Shown here in pieces: positions 45,896 through 57,664 of a stretch of 64,000 nt of DNA (position 1 is its first letter; each line of letters opens with the position of its first letter). The DNA is taken from contig JAJEKV010000050.1 of NCBI GenBank assembly GCA_021234155.1, positions 2,301,842 through 2,365,841 of the forward strand, in the 5' to 3' direction. The DNA comes from Isoetes taiwanensis (Eukaryota; Streptophyta; Lycopodiopsida; Isoetales; Isoetaceae). The notes under the pieces were generated by a model. That model worked only from the letters and a program-made list of their open reading frames with translations, did no database searches and was not told the DNA's origin. A program made the position numbers and the translations under genes.

Positions 45896-48800
45896 GGGGA
45901 AAGGAAGGAAGGAAGGAAGGAAGGTTCTTTTATCGTCCACGGAGACCAATCGGTCTATGGGACCCAATACAAAAATGCACAGTTTAATTCTTGCCGGATT
46001 AAAAACCCCTCACCAAGGGTTTCGAGGGAAAAACGTGGCGCAAATCAGCCTGGCCGACAAACCGGCCCTAACATATAAAATGGAGAAACACCCAAATATA
46101 TACAGTCGTGCACCACACCCGTAGTGCCTAATCAGCGGGCAGGCAGGCGGGGGCAAAGGTGACCTCGCAGGTCCAGTACCTCCTGAATGTACGACCCCAG
46201 GGCACGTACTGACGGTGTGTTCATCAGCAAATGCAAGGGCAAGTCCGGCCGCACTAAGGGAGCGATGATCGCCCGGATCCGACCAAACGCTGGGCAACTC
46301 GAAAGTGTGAGACTCATCCTCAATGGCACCCGCTTGACAAAGACCGACAGAGCTCGTTCCCGGCGGGGCTCCCCAATCCACCCGCCCATCTCGATCGCGA
46401 AGATGGTGGGCACCGTCTGCGAATGGAGGCAATGAGTCTCAAGCCCTTTTGGGCACCGGGAACGCAGTAGAGTGGGCCCCGGGCTAACACGGGTTGATGT
46501 GCTCCTTGTAATGGGCCATTTTGACTCGCTCTAGAGCCGGGTCCCGTGAGCTTGCCAAGGAAACAAGCGCCTAGGTACTCCCCACAGTCGTCACGATGAT
46601 CGGTATTGCCCTACACCGCGACGATCCAGGTTCTTTGACATTCCATCCGGCGAACCACCGATCTCTTACCCTCCAACAAAGCCCTAAGCGGCTGCGGACC
46701 CATGGCCACAAGTAAGCCCAAAGGGAGGCGAGCATCACCCATAGTAACCACTTTAGAAAATAGACGATGTGTCTATCAAGGGCTGCCCGCTGAAGTGGCA
46801 AGAATCCGGTTCGCAAAGAAAAAATCGATAGGGGACTCAAGGTTTCACCCCAAGTGCCCGTGCCAAAATGCCTTCGCACCTGCTCCAAGTCATTCCCTGT
46901 GTCGCCAAAGAAACGGCATCGCCCCAAACCTCGACCCCGTCTGAAGGGCCGGACAGCTCGACCGGTGCGGAACAGATGTGATGATGGCCCCAATCATAGA
47001 GCTCGCTTTTGGTGATGGTTGTTACGCATGGCATAAAGCGCTTTCCGGCCTCACTTCACCCGCATAGCGGATAGACGCCTCCCGGAAGAGCGAGGAGGGG
47101 AACTCCACCCCTAGGTACTTGTAGGTGGGCGTGGCGTCCACAGTGTCCCCCCATATATGTGAGTCAAACAGGAGGCATGGGGTGACGTGAAGAGGATATG
47201 AGAACCACCACGGTCTTGGCGGTTGACGCCAAGCATGTCGTAGCGACAAAAAATGTGTCTAGGGCATCCGGTGAGACGCATAGCTTCGGGTGTGGGCGGC
47301 GAACCAACATTGTCCGCATATAGATGAGTGGCGGATGACCCGTGCAAAAGTCGTATGCCATCCCCCATGCTCGATAAGCCGGGGCTCTAACCGATCAATG
47401 TAGAGGCCAAAAGTGTTGGCGAGGGGGGCAACCCCCGGGGACCCCTCGATACTCCGGGTGAATGCTTGGCCCTGTCGGACGCATCCCCGCCAAAACAACT
47501 CTCATACAACACAGTATATGGCATTCTCGCAGGCAGCGGGAGCCCCAGTTGACCTTGATCCTAGCCTGACTTTTCCTTGGAACCGTATCAAAAGCCTTCG
47601 CGAAGTCCACAAAGCAAAGAATACAAGTCCTGCAGATGATTCCGGCCGTCTTCAATTAGTGCCCGCAGGTGTAAAGATATGGTCAATCGTTGAGTGGCGG
47701 GGTCTAAAGCCCGCCAGGTGTGAGGGGCTCGCTCTCGCCACCTTTGCCGGTTGGTCAACTGGCGCCGAGAATGCCGAACAGGTTTGGCAAATACCGAATC
47801 GACACGATCGTCGTCCCAGAATTGGCCGGACGGTGGTGGGTCGCCGCCTTGTGAATGGGAACAACCCCGCTTGTGGTCCATTGTCGGGGAGACCTTCCCC
47901 GCAATGCTCAAGGAACGAGTGGTAGTGAGGGCCGGCACAGGGGGTACTGCCCCCCCATTTGAGTAACTTCGGCGTGATACCATCGAGGTCGGGATTTCCC
48001 ATTAGCCGGCCGTTGCGGGCCCCTCCTCAACATCCTCGGCCCACGAGAACCAATGGGGGGCCATCCCGTGGGGGTATGGGCGTGCCCCATTTAACAATAG
48101 AGCCGCCGGAAAGATCATGGGTCCCACCGCCGGATGTGATGTCCCCCGAGGTCGGGCGGCCTTCAAGCACTCTGCGCCAAAAGGTTGAGGATGAGTGTCC
48201 AAGCAGCCAACATCTCCCCGATGCACGGCAAGGTACCGAGCCTTTGTGTCCTCTCCGATGGGCGCTGATCGCGGTGGTGGCCTGGCAGCGGTACCGATCC
48301 GGGATGTGGACCTGAGCCGCCGCTATGCGTTCTTTACACTCCGCATCAAACCATCGGGTCTGGCGGAATGTTGCTTGACCGACCGAACGGGGAGGGGGGT
48401 CCAAAGCACTCCGTCCACGATCCCGTAATAGCGAAGTCACCGATCTTTCTCACGCTCTAGTGTGGAGGTCCGCCGAAATTACCGGGAGGGCGCCCATGAG
48501 CATCTCGGCGTAGTCCTCTGGCTCGCTCATAATCTAGTCTCAACCGAGGGGCGGGGGCATAGTGGGGGTTCCGGGCTTGCCAAACCAGTCCAAATAAAGT
48601 GGGAGGTGATCTCGAAGTCGATCTCTCATCCCGACTATCTGTGCCCACCCTAAACGAATCGATGAGATGCATATCTTGGCGCAACTTCACGAGCACATAG
48701 TCCACCACACTAGACCCTCCCCACGATTGTCTTCTCTCGCTTTGCACTTGCGAAATCGGGCCATTTGTGAAAGGCCATTGCAAATTATCAAGTCAAAAAT

Positions 48801-48930
48801 GCCACATAGCGAGAGCAACCGCATAAAGCGAAAGTGACTGGCCGTCATCCGACCCTCGTGGCCATGTAGCTACATACGGAAGTAAGCTGCGGACATCGTC
48901 GTGCCGGGGTCAAGTCAAAGGTAGTGTCTC
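45896..48930 (-). mobile_element. Degraded LINE with a (CCTT)n 3' tail
   Basis: Minus-strand pieces in order: endonuclease C-terminus (48457-48783, GGSSVVDYVLVKLRQDMHLI), RT start (47652-48002, NPDLDGITPKLLKWGG), a later RT piece with LCFVDFAKAFDTVPRKSQAR (near 47600), the catalytic box as LYADNV (near 47330, normally YADD), and KYLGVEFPSSLF. Cys/His-poor C-terminal pieces follow (46010-46993). The 3' end is TTGGTCTCCGTGGACG, a short linker, and CCTT repeats at 45899-45924. The 5' end is truncated inside the endonuclease. There are many frameshifts in GC-rich sequence, some possibly assembly errors. The endonuclease and microsatellite tail suggest a Jockey-like rather than L1 lineage. Confidence 0.75.
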
Positions 48931-50068
48931 TTCCATGAACTAGAGAACCATACATATAATGTCATATGGTCTAATTACATATTGTCATGGCTAAACTTCA
49001 CAACATTCACTTAATTCATCAATAAACATCACTAAATATGACCATTGTGGAGTTAACTCAACTTTTATACTCTAATGTGTTAATCCTGCAGCTGTACATC
49101 ATGTTTTAATCCCAAAAATTGCATGGTTACACTCTAGTTACCCTATATGTAAGTTGATAAGAGTTATATTCTATGTAGATATAAGTAGAATGCATCACTT
49201 ATTACCCTCATGGTATTATGGATGGTTGTTATTTGAGCATTTTAACATATACTTGTGTCACGAATTACGTATAAATAGATTCTTTTAGTAAATTGTGAGG
49301 TTAACATGACTTATGAACACTCCAAAAAATCATGAGACTATAGCTCGTATAGTTAGCAACTCATGGCCACAAGAATTAAGTTAAAACTTGTAATAATAAG
49401 AGAGAAATAATTCTTGAACCTCAAGCAGCTTTTTTGACTAAAATAGGGTCTGGCGGTTTCCACCAATGTCAGATGATAGCAAGAAAACATGGGAACATAA
49501 AACTCAATGTGTTCTATGATAAACAGGCAAATACCTCCAACTTTAGCAAGGTTTAGGTCACTTTATGCTAGAAAATTTGAAGAAGGCAGTTCTGGACTGG
49601 TGCAGAAACTGCCAAATTCTCTAATATTTGAGCAATCACCACAAGGTAGAGGTGACCCCATTGGTCTTGAAATTCTCAGAGGTCATTAAGAAACAAGTGA
49701 AGACTCAAATGGTGGCAGTATAGTTCAAAATCGAAATTTCTGTTATGAGTTACATGGGTTTAAGTGGCAGAGGTCATGTGGGCCAGTTCTGGTCCATGGA
49801 TCAGGAATGGTTCCAGAGACAGGTCTAGTGTTAAAGGGGTTTGAAGTGCTTATTTGCTGGATGATTTTTCCTTCGATAACCATTTTGGTTCGCTCCACTT
49901 TGAGATGAAACGGTAAGACCAATTAGGAGTGAAACAAACAAGGATCGAAGTGCTTTTTCTTTCAAGTTTACAGATCGGCGAAAATCATGTAGTAGACATG
50001 TAACTTTGCAACTTTGCCACTCAGCAGCTGTTGGAATCCCATGGATTGTGATACCATCTGCCAGTATC
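48931..50068. other. No gene recognised
   Basis: AT-rich relic DNA. The segment 49740-49850 has wording similar to 44160-44260 in inverted orientation (GACAGGTCTAGTGTTAA), so both may flank an older element into which the LINE inserted. Confidence 0.4.
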
Positions 50069-50101
50069 ATAATAGAATAGAATGGAATAGAATCGCATCG
50101 A
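50069..50101. repeat. (GAATA)n microsatellite next to a 361-bp-family unit
   Basis: Several AATAG/GAATA units lead directly into ATCGATCCGAGACATCGGAT, the end of the repeat family in inverted orientation. Confidence 0.7.
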
Positions 50102-51375
50102 TCCGAGACATCGGATCGCCATTCTAGAATGGGACGAGCATAGGCTTCTCATTCATCTCAGCAGATTTTCTACAATGGTGGACAGTGGGTAGCCGCACAC
50201 ATGCGAACTACCCACGAAAAATAAAGGGAACATCCAATTATATCACTTAGACCCCAAAACATACAATGCTAATAGATGAGTGGCTGATGTACCTGCCAAA
50301 AGCTTATCACTGGGATTAAAAAACCCCACCCTTTCGGGTTTTCGAGGAAAAACCCTAGTGATAAGCCTTCGGCAAGGGGCTTAGACAAACGTAAGGCATA
50401 GAAACGCTCCCAAAAACCCCCGCATGGAGAAGTCAAAACAGATGCCGCTCGCCAACCTGTACCTGCACATCACCAACACAACAAACGAGACAACACAAAC
50501 ATACCAGAGAATAGCATCACCCAGCGGGTGGAAAAAAGCATCACCCAGCGGGTGGAAAAACATGATAAACAGAAAATTGTGCACAATACAATAAACAAAG
50601 GCGGGGAGGGAGGGTTCAAAGAGAATAAGGTACTGCTGAGAGAAGAGGAAGCGCCGATGAGACGTGGATCTGGCTTGGCGCTGAAATAGCGAACTCCCAA
50701 ACAAAACGGGCATGCGCCGCCCGCATGCATACAAGACATGCATGCTCGTCCCATTCTAGAATGGCGATCCGATGTCTCGGATCGATGCGATTCTAGAATG
50801 GGACTCGCAAGAAACCAACAAACCGCCCGACTACTAGAGAACTTCCTTACAAACTAGGATCGAGGACGAAGGTCACAGGACGAAGGCCAAAGGCCGGAAA
50901 AGGATAGCATGAAAGAAACGCCAAATTGGCTAAACCAGGCAGGAAGAAGCCCCTCCCGCCTTTTAAACAATTCAAAGAGAATAAGGTATCTGGCGAGAGA
51001 AGAGGAAGCGCCGATGAGGCGTGGATGCGTAAACGCTACGCTGAAATAAGCGAACTCCCAACCAAAACGGGCATGCGCCGCCCACATGCATGCAGGACAT
51101 GCATGCTCGTTCCATTCTAGAATGGCGATCCGAAGTCTCGGATCGATGCGATTCTAGAATGGGACTCGCAAGAAACCAACAAACCGCCCGACTACCAGAG
51201 AACTTCCTTACAAACTAGGATCGAGGACGAAGGTCACAGGACGAAGGCCAAAGGCCGGAAAAGGATAACATGAAAGAAACGCCAAATTGGTTAAACCAGG
51301 CAGGAAGAAGCCCCTCCCCTGCCTGGAAACTATTCAAAGAGAATAAGGTACTGCTGAGAGAAGAGGAAGAATGGA
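50102..51375. repeat. 361-bp-family repeats, locus B (long unit plus tandem units)
   Basis: A long unit (about 50102-50789) matches 35590-36201, including the hairpin at 50291-50372. Two further direct units start with ATTCTAGAATGGGACTCGCA at 50790 and 51151, period 361; the last is truncated near 51370, where a GAATA-type microsatellite begins. The shared ends ATTCTAGAATGG form a small palindrome at each junction. Minus-strand frames inside are short and not convincing. Confidence 0.85.
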
Positions 51376-51458
51376 ATAGAATAGAAATTATCCCCTGGAC
51401 TGATGTAGCATGGGCGAGCTCCCTAAAGGGCACTACTACTATTAAAATTGATAAATGC

Positions 51459-51581
<123 letters not shown>

Positions 51582-51582
51582 G

Positions 51583-52033
<451 letters not shown>

Positions 52034-52052
52034 TTTTTTGGTCCCCTATACA

Positions 52053-52525
52053 CCTTATTATATATAAACATTGCATTAATATAATATTGTACAAGGCATC
52101 TCACATACAAAAAAAATTGAACCATTGAATTAAACCCCCTCCCCCCCCCTTCCCAAGTTGTTTTTGATGATATTCGAGGGCGTCCATCGATAGGCTCGAC
52201 CCGTTGGATGTCGGTTTCAAACGATCTTGGCCATCGTTGAGTGCGACTCATTGTTTAGCAAGTTTTAGTTAACTATTAGTTCGAATATGGGATTAAACCA
52301 AAGGTTGTGAAGCGCATTGTAGCATATACGGGCATATGTGTTTGGGGGTCCTCGCCAATCATTTGAGCATACCCTATCTGAATATCATCAAAAACATCTT
52401 TTGGGGTTTTTTTTTTTTTTTTTTTTCTTACTTGGAGGAGGGAGGTTAATTCAATGGTTCAATTTTTTGGTATATGAGATGCCATGTCGAATATTATATT
52501 AATGCAATGTTCATATATAATAAGG
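52053..52525. mobile_element. 473-bp inverted-repeat element (MITE or foldback)
   Basis: The left end CCTTATTATATATAAACATT and right end AATGTTCATATATAATAAGG are reverse complements. Similarity continues inward through TTGAACCATTGAATTAA to the stretch TTTTTGATGATATTC at 52160-52175, which pairs with GAATATCATCAAAAA at 52380-52394. Arms are about 125-150 bp with about 85% apparent identity. The centre has no coding frame. A target duplication cannot be defined because both flanks are repeats. Confidence 0.8.
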
Positions 52526-52526
52526 A

Positions 52527-53170
52527 TTTTTTTTTTTTTTTTTTTGGAAGAACGACAAACTTTATTGAAACTCCAAGCCAAAAGCCAGATACAAATGCAG
52601 ATGGGAATAAAATCTCAGAGGATAATCATGATCCACTGACTAGAACCACCAGCCTATGCATAAGACAACACACACAAATAGGACTCAAATATCAGTTGTC
52701 GCTTGGCAGGAGCAAGCGAAGGACATTGGTAGGCCTTAGCGATTCTAGCTTGTGCGTCCTAGAGGACAACTGTAGGAGGAATATCCAAACCCTGAAAGAT
52801 ACACAATCTTCTGCACTTCCAGATGGACCACAACAACCATCCTGATGCTAAATGAAATGCTTGGCTTCGCAACTTATTCCAAGTATCTGGATAAATAGCC
52901 AGAAGCACTTGTTGACTTGTCAATGTCCATGAAAAAGAGAAAGCAGCCAAGACCAAACAGCCTGAGATGATCATATAAAAAGAAACAATGCTCAATAGTC
53001 TCGTCCCTTTGCTTGCACAGTGGGTAGAGTGCTGACACTCGAGGATCAAATCTGTGGACCAGCACATTCACACGAGGGCATCTGTGAAGAATCTGCCACC
53101 AAAGCACAGCCACCTTAGGATGGAGTAGTTTATCCCAAGCCCAAGTCCACATATGTGCTTGGGTTTCATG
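52527..53170 (-). mobile_element. LINE 3' end with zf-RVT region and poly(A) tail
   Basis: A run of 19 T at 52527-52545 (poly(A) on the minus strand) follows frames with WDKLLHPKVAVLWWQILHRC, PLCKQRDETIEHCFFLYDHL and LLWSIWKCRRLCIFQ. These are the zf-RVT landmarks (W-x-K-x-PxKV, C-x2-C ... H-x4-C-like, LWxIWKxR) at the C-terminus of plant L1 polyproteins. At least one frameshift splits them. The copy is 5' truncated near 53170 and abuts the inverted-repeat element. Confidence 0.82.
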
Positions 53171-54639
53171 TCTTTCTTTATTTCCCCTTGTTTACGAGAC
53201 CAACCCCCTCTCCGCGGAAAAAAAGGAAGGAACATGTGCTTGTTCGAGCTTGTCTTGGTTTTCTCTGTGTTATCATGTAGGTGATGACAGACCATTAAGA
53301 AACTTCCCATAAGAAACCCACATTAGTTATCTCTTTGGCAATGATGTTCTGATTAAATATCTATAGTTGGCTTTCTCATGAAGAGATGGCGACTGAGCGG
53401 CAATTTTTTTCACTACTCTCAAGTTATGTTAGAGCAACTTCAAGAAATAAAGTTGTTAAACACTAAAGGATCGTTGATATATTTAGTGCAAGAGAAGGCA
53501 TTGGTGTATTCTTTTGAGCAGGGCCAGGGTTCATTATATGTACTTTGGTCATACTATTGTGTACAAGCTAATATGAACCTAAGCTCAAGGATTTAACAAA
53601 GAGTTATTATCTATCAGATCAAGGTGTTAGTAGACTTGATCCTGTTGAAGACCCTACAAGGGACTCAAGATGTTCTTGAGCTTCTGGACGAAGACTTGGG
53701 ACCTTTGACTTGAAGACCTTGACTTTGACATTGAGGATATTGTCTTTTTTAAGTCGGAGGGAATGTAAGGGAACTAGGGTCATCGACATATAGGTATTAG
53801 TATACATATTTATGTTGTAGTTATATATGTCTCGTATGCCCTTTGTACCATTTTTTGATACAACATAATGAGAATAGATATAGTTTATGTTATGCTTATG
53901 CTATCTTGATAAGAGAGTGCAATCTTACCTGTCCTGATCAAACAAGATAAGAAAAAGGAAATAAGATACAAGAAAATAAGAAAAGGAAATGACACAAGGC
54001 TGCAAAGGCATGCTGCAAGATCTGTATCATAATGTGATGCATAGCCCCGCAGCTTACTCGTGACCCTTTGCATATCTATTGGTCATCAAGACCCATTAGC
54101 GATATGTAAACGACGACCTTGACTCGCTGCTCCATAGCCGCAAAGATCTAGCCACCACCAAGATACGGTTAGAGTACAATTTTGTAATAAAAGCTCTTTG
54201 AAATTTTTATGCTTAGAAGCTGGTAGTCATATCTATATGTGTCCAATGAAATATCTTCTCTGAAAAAGAAAAGTAAAGAAAATATATAAAAGTTTAAACC
54301 TTAAAACATTTGAAACATGTGGCTTCATGGATAAGAATTAAGTTGGGAGTTTATGAGTTGGAGGTTCAATTCTCATTTGAAACAAAAGCATATAATTTGA
54401 AGCACTTTGAGATTTTTTTATCTTTTTTTTTTTTCTTAAATCCATTAAGACAAGTCTCGAGGCATTTTAAGAGTAAGAATATACGAATTTTTTTAAATCC
54501 ATTAGGACAAGTTTTAGAGGGATTTTAAGTTTTCACTTAAGATAAAAATTTCCATATTATTTACAAGAACATTTTTAAAGGGAAAATTTACCCTTTGTTA
54601 AATGTTGTAAAATCATAACCCTATCGTTCTTTCAAGTTG
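53171..54639. other. Relic DNA with a possible copia-type polypurine tract
   Basis: The text at 53315-53440 is similar to 55195-55330 (TTAGTTATCTCTTTGGCAAT in both), indicating two copies of one decayed element. At 53750-53765 AAGTCGGAGGGAATG is followed by TGTAAGGGAAC, resembling a polypurine tract plus LTR start, but no LTR end or pol is certain. No gene is recognised. Confidence 0.4.
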
Positions 54640-54780
54640 AGAATAGAATATAATAGAATAGATTTTTTAGCATCCACGGAGACCGATTGGCCTATGGGAC
54701 CCAAACAAAAAGAGGGCAGCAAGTGGATTAGAGAACAAAAGGAAAATTATGATGCATGACAACAAATATGTTAAGACTAA
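54640..54780 (-). mobile_element. Short copy of the microsatellite-tailed family, (GAATA)n
   Basis: AATAGAATAGA is followed by TTTTTTAGCATCCACGGAGA and TTGGCCTATGGGACCCAAAC, then AAAAAGAGGGC. The homologous boundary at other loci carries GATA, GATAA or GGAA arrays instead. Confidence 0.7.
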
Positions 54781-54892
54781 GAGCCTATGCCTTTATAAAA
54801 ACATTTGCAAAGTATATGAGGACATTGGGTATGACATTTACCCAAGGTTCTCTTAAGGATATTGTTTACTCTTAAACATCCTAAGAATGAAA

Positions 54893-55080
54893 TTTAAATT
54901 TTGTTTTATGAGGACACAAGCATTTTTGTATTGACATCATGTTGGCCACACATGAACATGATATTTTAAAGATCACTTCTAGAGTTTTTAAATTTTGTTT
55001 TATGAGGACACAAGCATTTTTGTATTGACATCATGTTGGCCACACATGAACATGATATTTTAAAGATCACTTCTAGAGTT
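54893..55080. repeat. 94-bp perfect tandem duplication
   Basis: Units 54893-54986 and 54987-55080 begin TTTAAATTTTGTTTTATGAG and appear identical. The surrounding DNA (54781-55780) has no recognisable gene. Confidence 0.9.
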
Positions 55081-55779
55081 GTCTGATGTGTCGAGACTTG
55101 GAATCTTAATGTTTTAATACTTTAAAATTAATATGGAAATAACCTAAGATTTATGAATTTGATGGCATGGCATTAAGAACCTTCTCATAATAAATTTACA
55201 CTAGTTATCTCTTTGGCAATGGTGTTCTGACTAACTGTCTATAGTTAGCCTATGCAATTGGTTGGCGAGTCTCACGATGAGATGGTAGTAAAATTTCTAC
55301 TACTCTAAGGACCAGCTTAAGAACAACTTTTAGATATGAAGTTGTACGATGTGCTTGCCATCTTATGTGAGAAAGAGAAGGTTTGGTGATTCTTATTACT
55401 AATAGTTTGAAAGTGAATTTAAAGCTTATCTTTGGATGCAAGATTGTCATAAGAAATGTAAGTTAACAAATAAAGTTCTAGGATTCAAGAAAACCCTTCA
55501 CAAGATGAAGGTGTTGTCAAATAAGTTCAGGTATGGAAAATATGTATGGCTTGTCAGATTTGGATTGTGAATTTGTATTGGACACTCCTGAGAGATTGGG
55601 ACAAAGTGATATGCCAAAGGATATTGCAAACATGGAGTATCCATCACCTACAAGGCAAGTTCTCTCCCCAATTTTCGATATAAATTGAATTTAATGCTAA
55701 AGAGATTTTATCTAATAAGGAGTTAAATGTTAATAGAATAGAATAGAATAGGATAGAATAGATTTTAATAAGAACATTG

Positions 55780-57555
55780 AAGAATTTTAAATGTTAATAA
55801 GAACATTGAAGAATTTGAGGCTAAGTCAGCTGCTATTTGTTCGAAAATTGAATACACCAAAGACTTGGATCATGGCAACTCTAAGTTCTTCTTCTAAGTG
55901 GCCAAAAATAGAATTTAAACAAAAAGTATCACCCAAGTCAAGGATGATAATGGAATTATTATCTCTTTTCAAGATCAGATCTCTCACTTCTTTTATTATA
56001 AATACAAAGATCTCTTCTCTCAAGAGGTTATGACTGCTGCTTCTCACAATTCAGACAATTTTATCTCCCTTATTAATAGTATCTCGTCTGTCCCTAGACC
56101 TCTGGATGATAGTATTGTCTCGTGCTACTGTTGATGCGATTCTCAATGTCATTAAAAGTTTTTCCAAAGGTAAGTCCCCAAGTCCTGATGGCCTTCCCCC
56201 ATAATTTTACCTTCATTTTTGGGATATTATGAAGATGGACTTCTTGGCTTTTGTTAATGGTTTTTGGGCAACTAGTCATTCGCATACCTCTATCTCAAGT
56301 GGTCTTACCTCTCTTATCCCAAAGATTGACTATCCCTCTCATATATCTGATTGGAGGCCCATTCCTCTTTGTAATGCTTCCTACAAAATCTGTGCCAAGA
56401 TCATTGCCCTTAGAATCAAACTCTTTCTTCAAGAAAATATTAGTCTTCACCAATCTGCCTTTCTTTCTAAGAGATTCATCATTGACAATTATACCTCTGC
56501 TATGGAAGGATTGCATTGGAATAAGATTAATAGTCAGAATTGTGTTCTTTTCAAGTTAGATTTTAAAAGGGCTTTTGACACTATCTCTTGGGACTTTATT
56601 GACTTTGCTATGTCCAAAATTGGTTTCCCTCTAAAACTTAGGCAGCTTATTTTGGATTTAAACTCAAGGGCCAACTCTTCTATTCTCATCAATAGATCTC
56701 CCTCTAATTTGTCCCCTCTCCGAGAAAGGGTGAGACAAGGCTGTCCTTTAGCTCCCTATCTCTTTCTTGTGATGGTTGAGCTTCTTACTATAGCTGTATT
56801 GCACCATGTGAATCTGGATAACATTGATTGCTTGAAACTTCCAGACTCTGATAAATTTCTTTCCATTCTTCAATATCCTTCTGTTTTCCCAAAGCTAATG
56901 ATGCAAATATCAGGTTCTTCTTCATTAATATCCTTGGTCAATTCTCTGATGCTTCTGGTGTTCATTTAAATATGCAGAAGAGTGTTATTATTGGCGACTC
57001 TCAGTTGTCCTCTATTGCTTGGCTGAAGATTAGCCATATTGAGGGCCATCCTACAATTGAGCACTCTCTACCTACTCTATATTCAACTCCATTCATCCTC
57101 ACAGCAATACTTCTCCTATCATGAGAAATATGAAGGACTAGAACTTGATTTATTCTGCCTTTCACTATTCTTGAATGGATGATCTCCATCCTAAAATGTC
57201 TATCTTCTAGAATCCTCTCCTTAAAGATCATCATACTTATTGTCTGGCAGTCAAGCATCCTAAAATTTACAAGAAATGGTCTGAAAAAAGGTTTTTCCCA
57301 TATTAGCAATTTATGGTCTAATGGTAGATGATTCTCTTGGTCTGCCTTTAAGAGAATGGTGAGTGGTACTTCCATGGATAAAAAGATATTTTTGCATATC
57401 ATGAGTATCATTCATGGCCACATCCCTAAAGCTGACTCTTCTATGGTTTTGGATTGGAATCTTCAAAATAAATGTGTCCATGAGGTTAAGAAGATTTACT
57501 CTTTCTTAAACAATTCTAACTCCTTGCCTAAGGTTGCTACCAAATGGAACATCTA

Positions 57556-57556
<1 letters not shown>
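55780..57556 (+). pseudogene. L1-type LINE RT fragment
   Basis: The frame at 56229-56969 carries SGLTSLIPKIDYPSHISDWR, PIPLCNASYKICAKIIALRI, FKLDFKRAFDTISWDFIDFA and LRERVRQGCPLAPYLFL, the RT palm motifs of plant L1. Upstream in another frame SKGKSPSPDGLPP precedes them. The catalytic ADD box is not found where expected, after a break near 56890. A C-terminal piece (57356-57562) reads GTSMDKKIFLHIMSIIHGHI. The fragment is interrupted at 57557 by a GATAA array. Confidence 0.82.
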
Positions 57557-57586
<30 letters not shown>

Positions 57587-57664
57587 AGATAAGATAAGAT
57601 AAGATAAGATAAGATAAGATAAGATAAGATAAGATAAGATAAGATAAGATAAGATAAGATAAGA
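57557..57664. repeat. (GATAA)n microsatellite, about 21 units
   Basis: A nearly perfect 108-bp array sits inside the L1 fragment and is followed directly by TTTCTAACGTCCACAAGAAC, the conserved element boundary. Confidence 0.95.

Noticed and set aside
46010-48783. Several separate small genes on both strands
   Set aside because: The minus-strand pieces line up as one degraded LINE polyprotein; plus-strand frames are shadows in GC-rich sequence.
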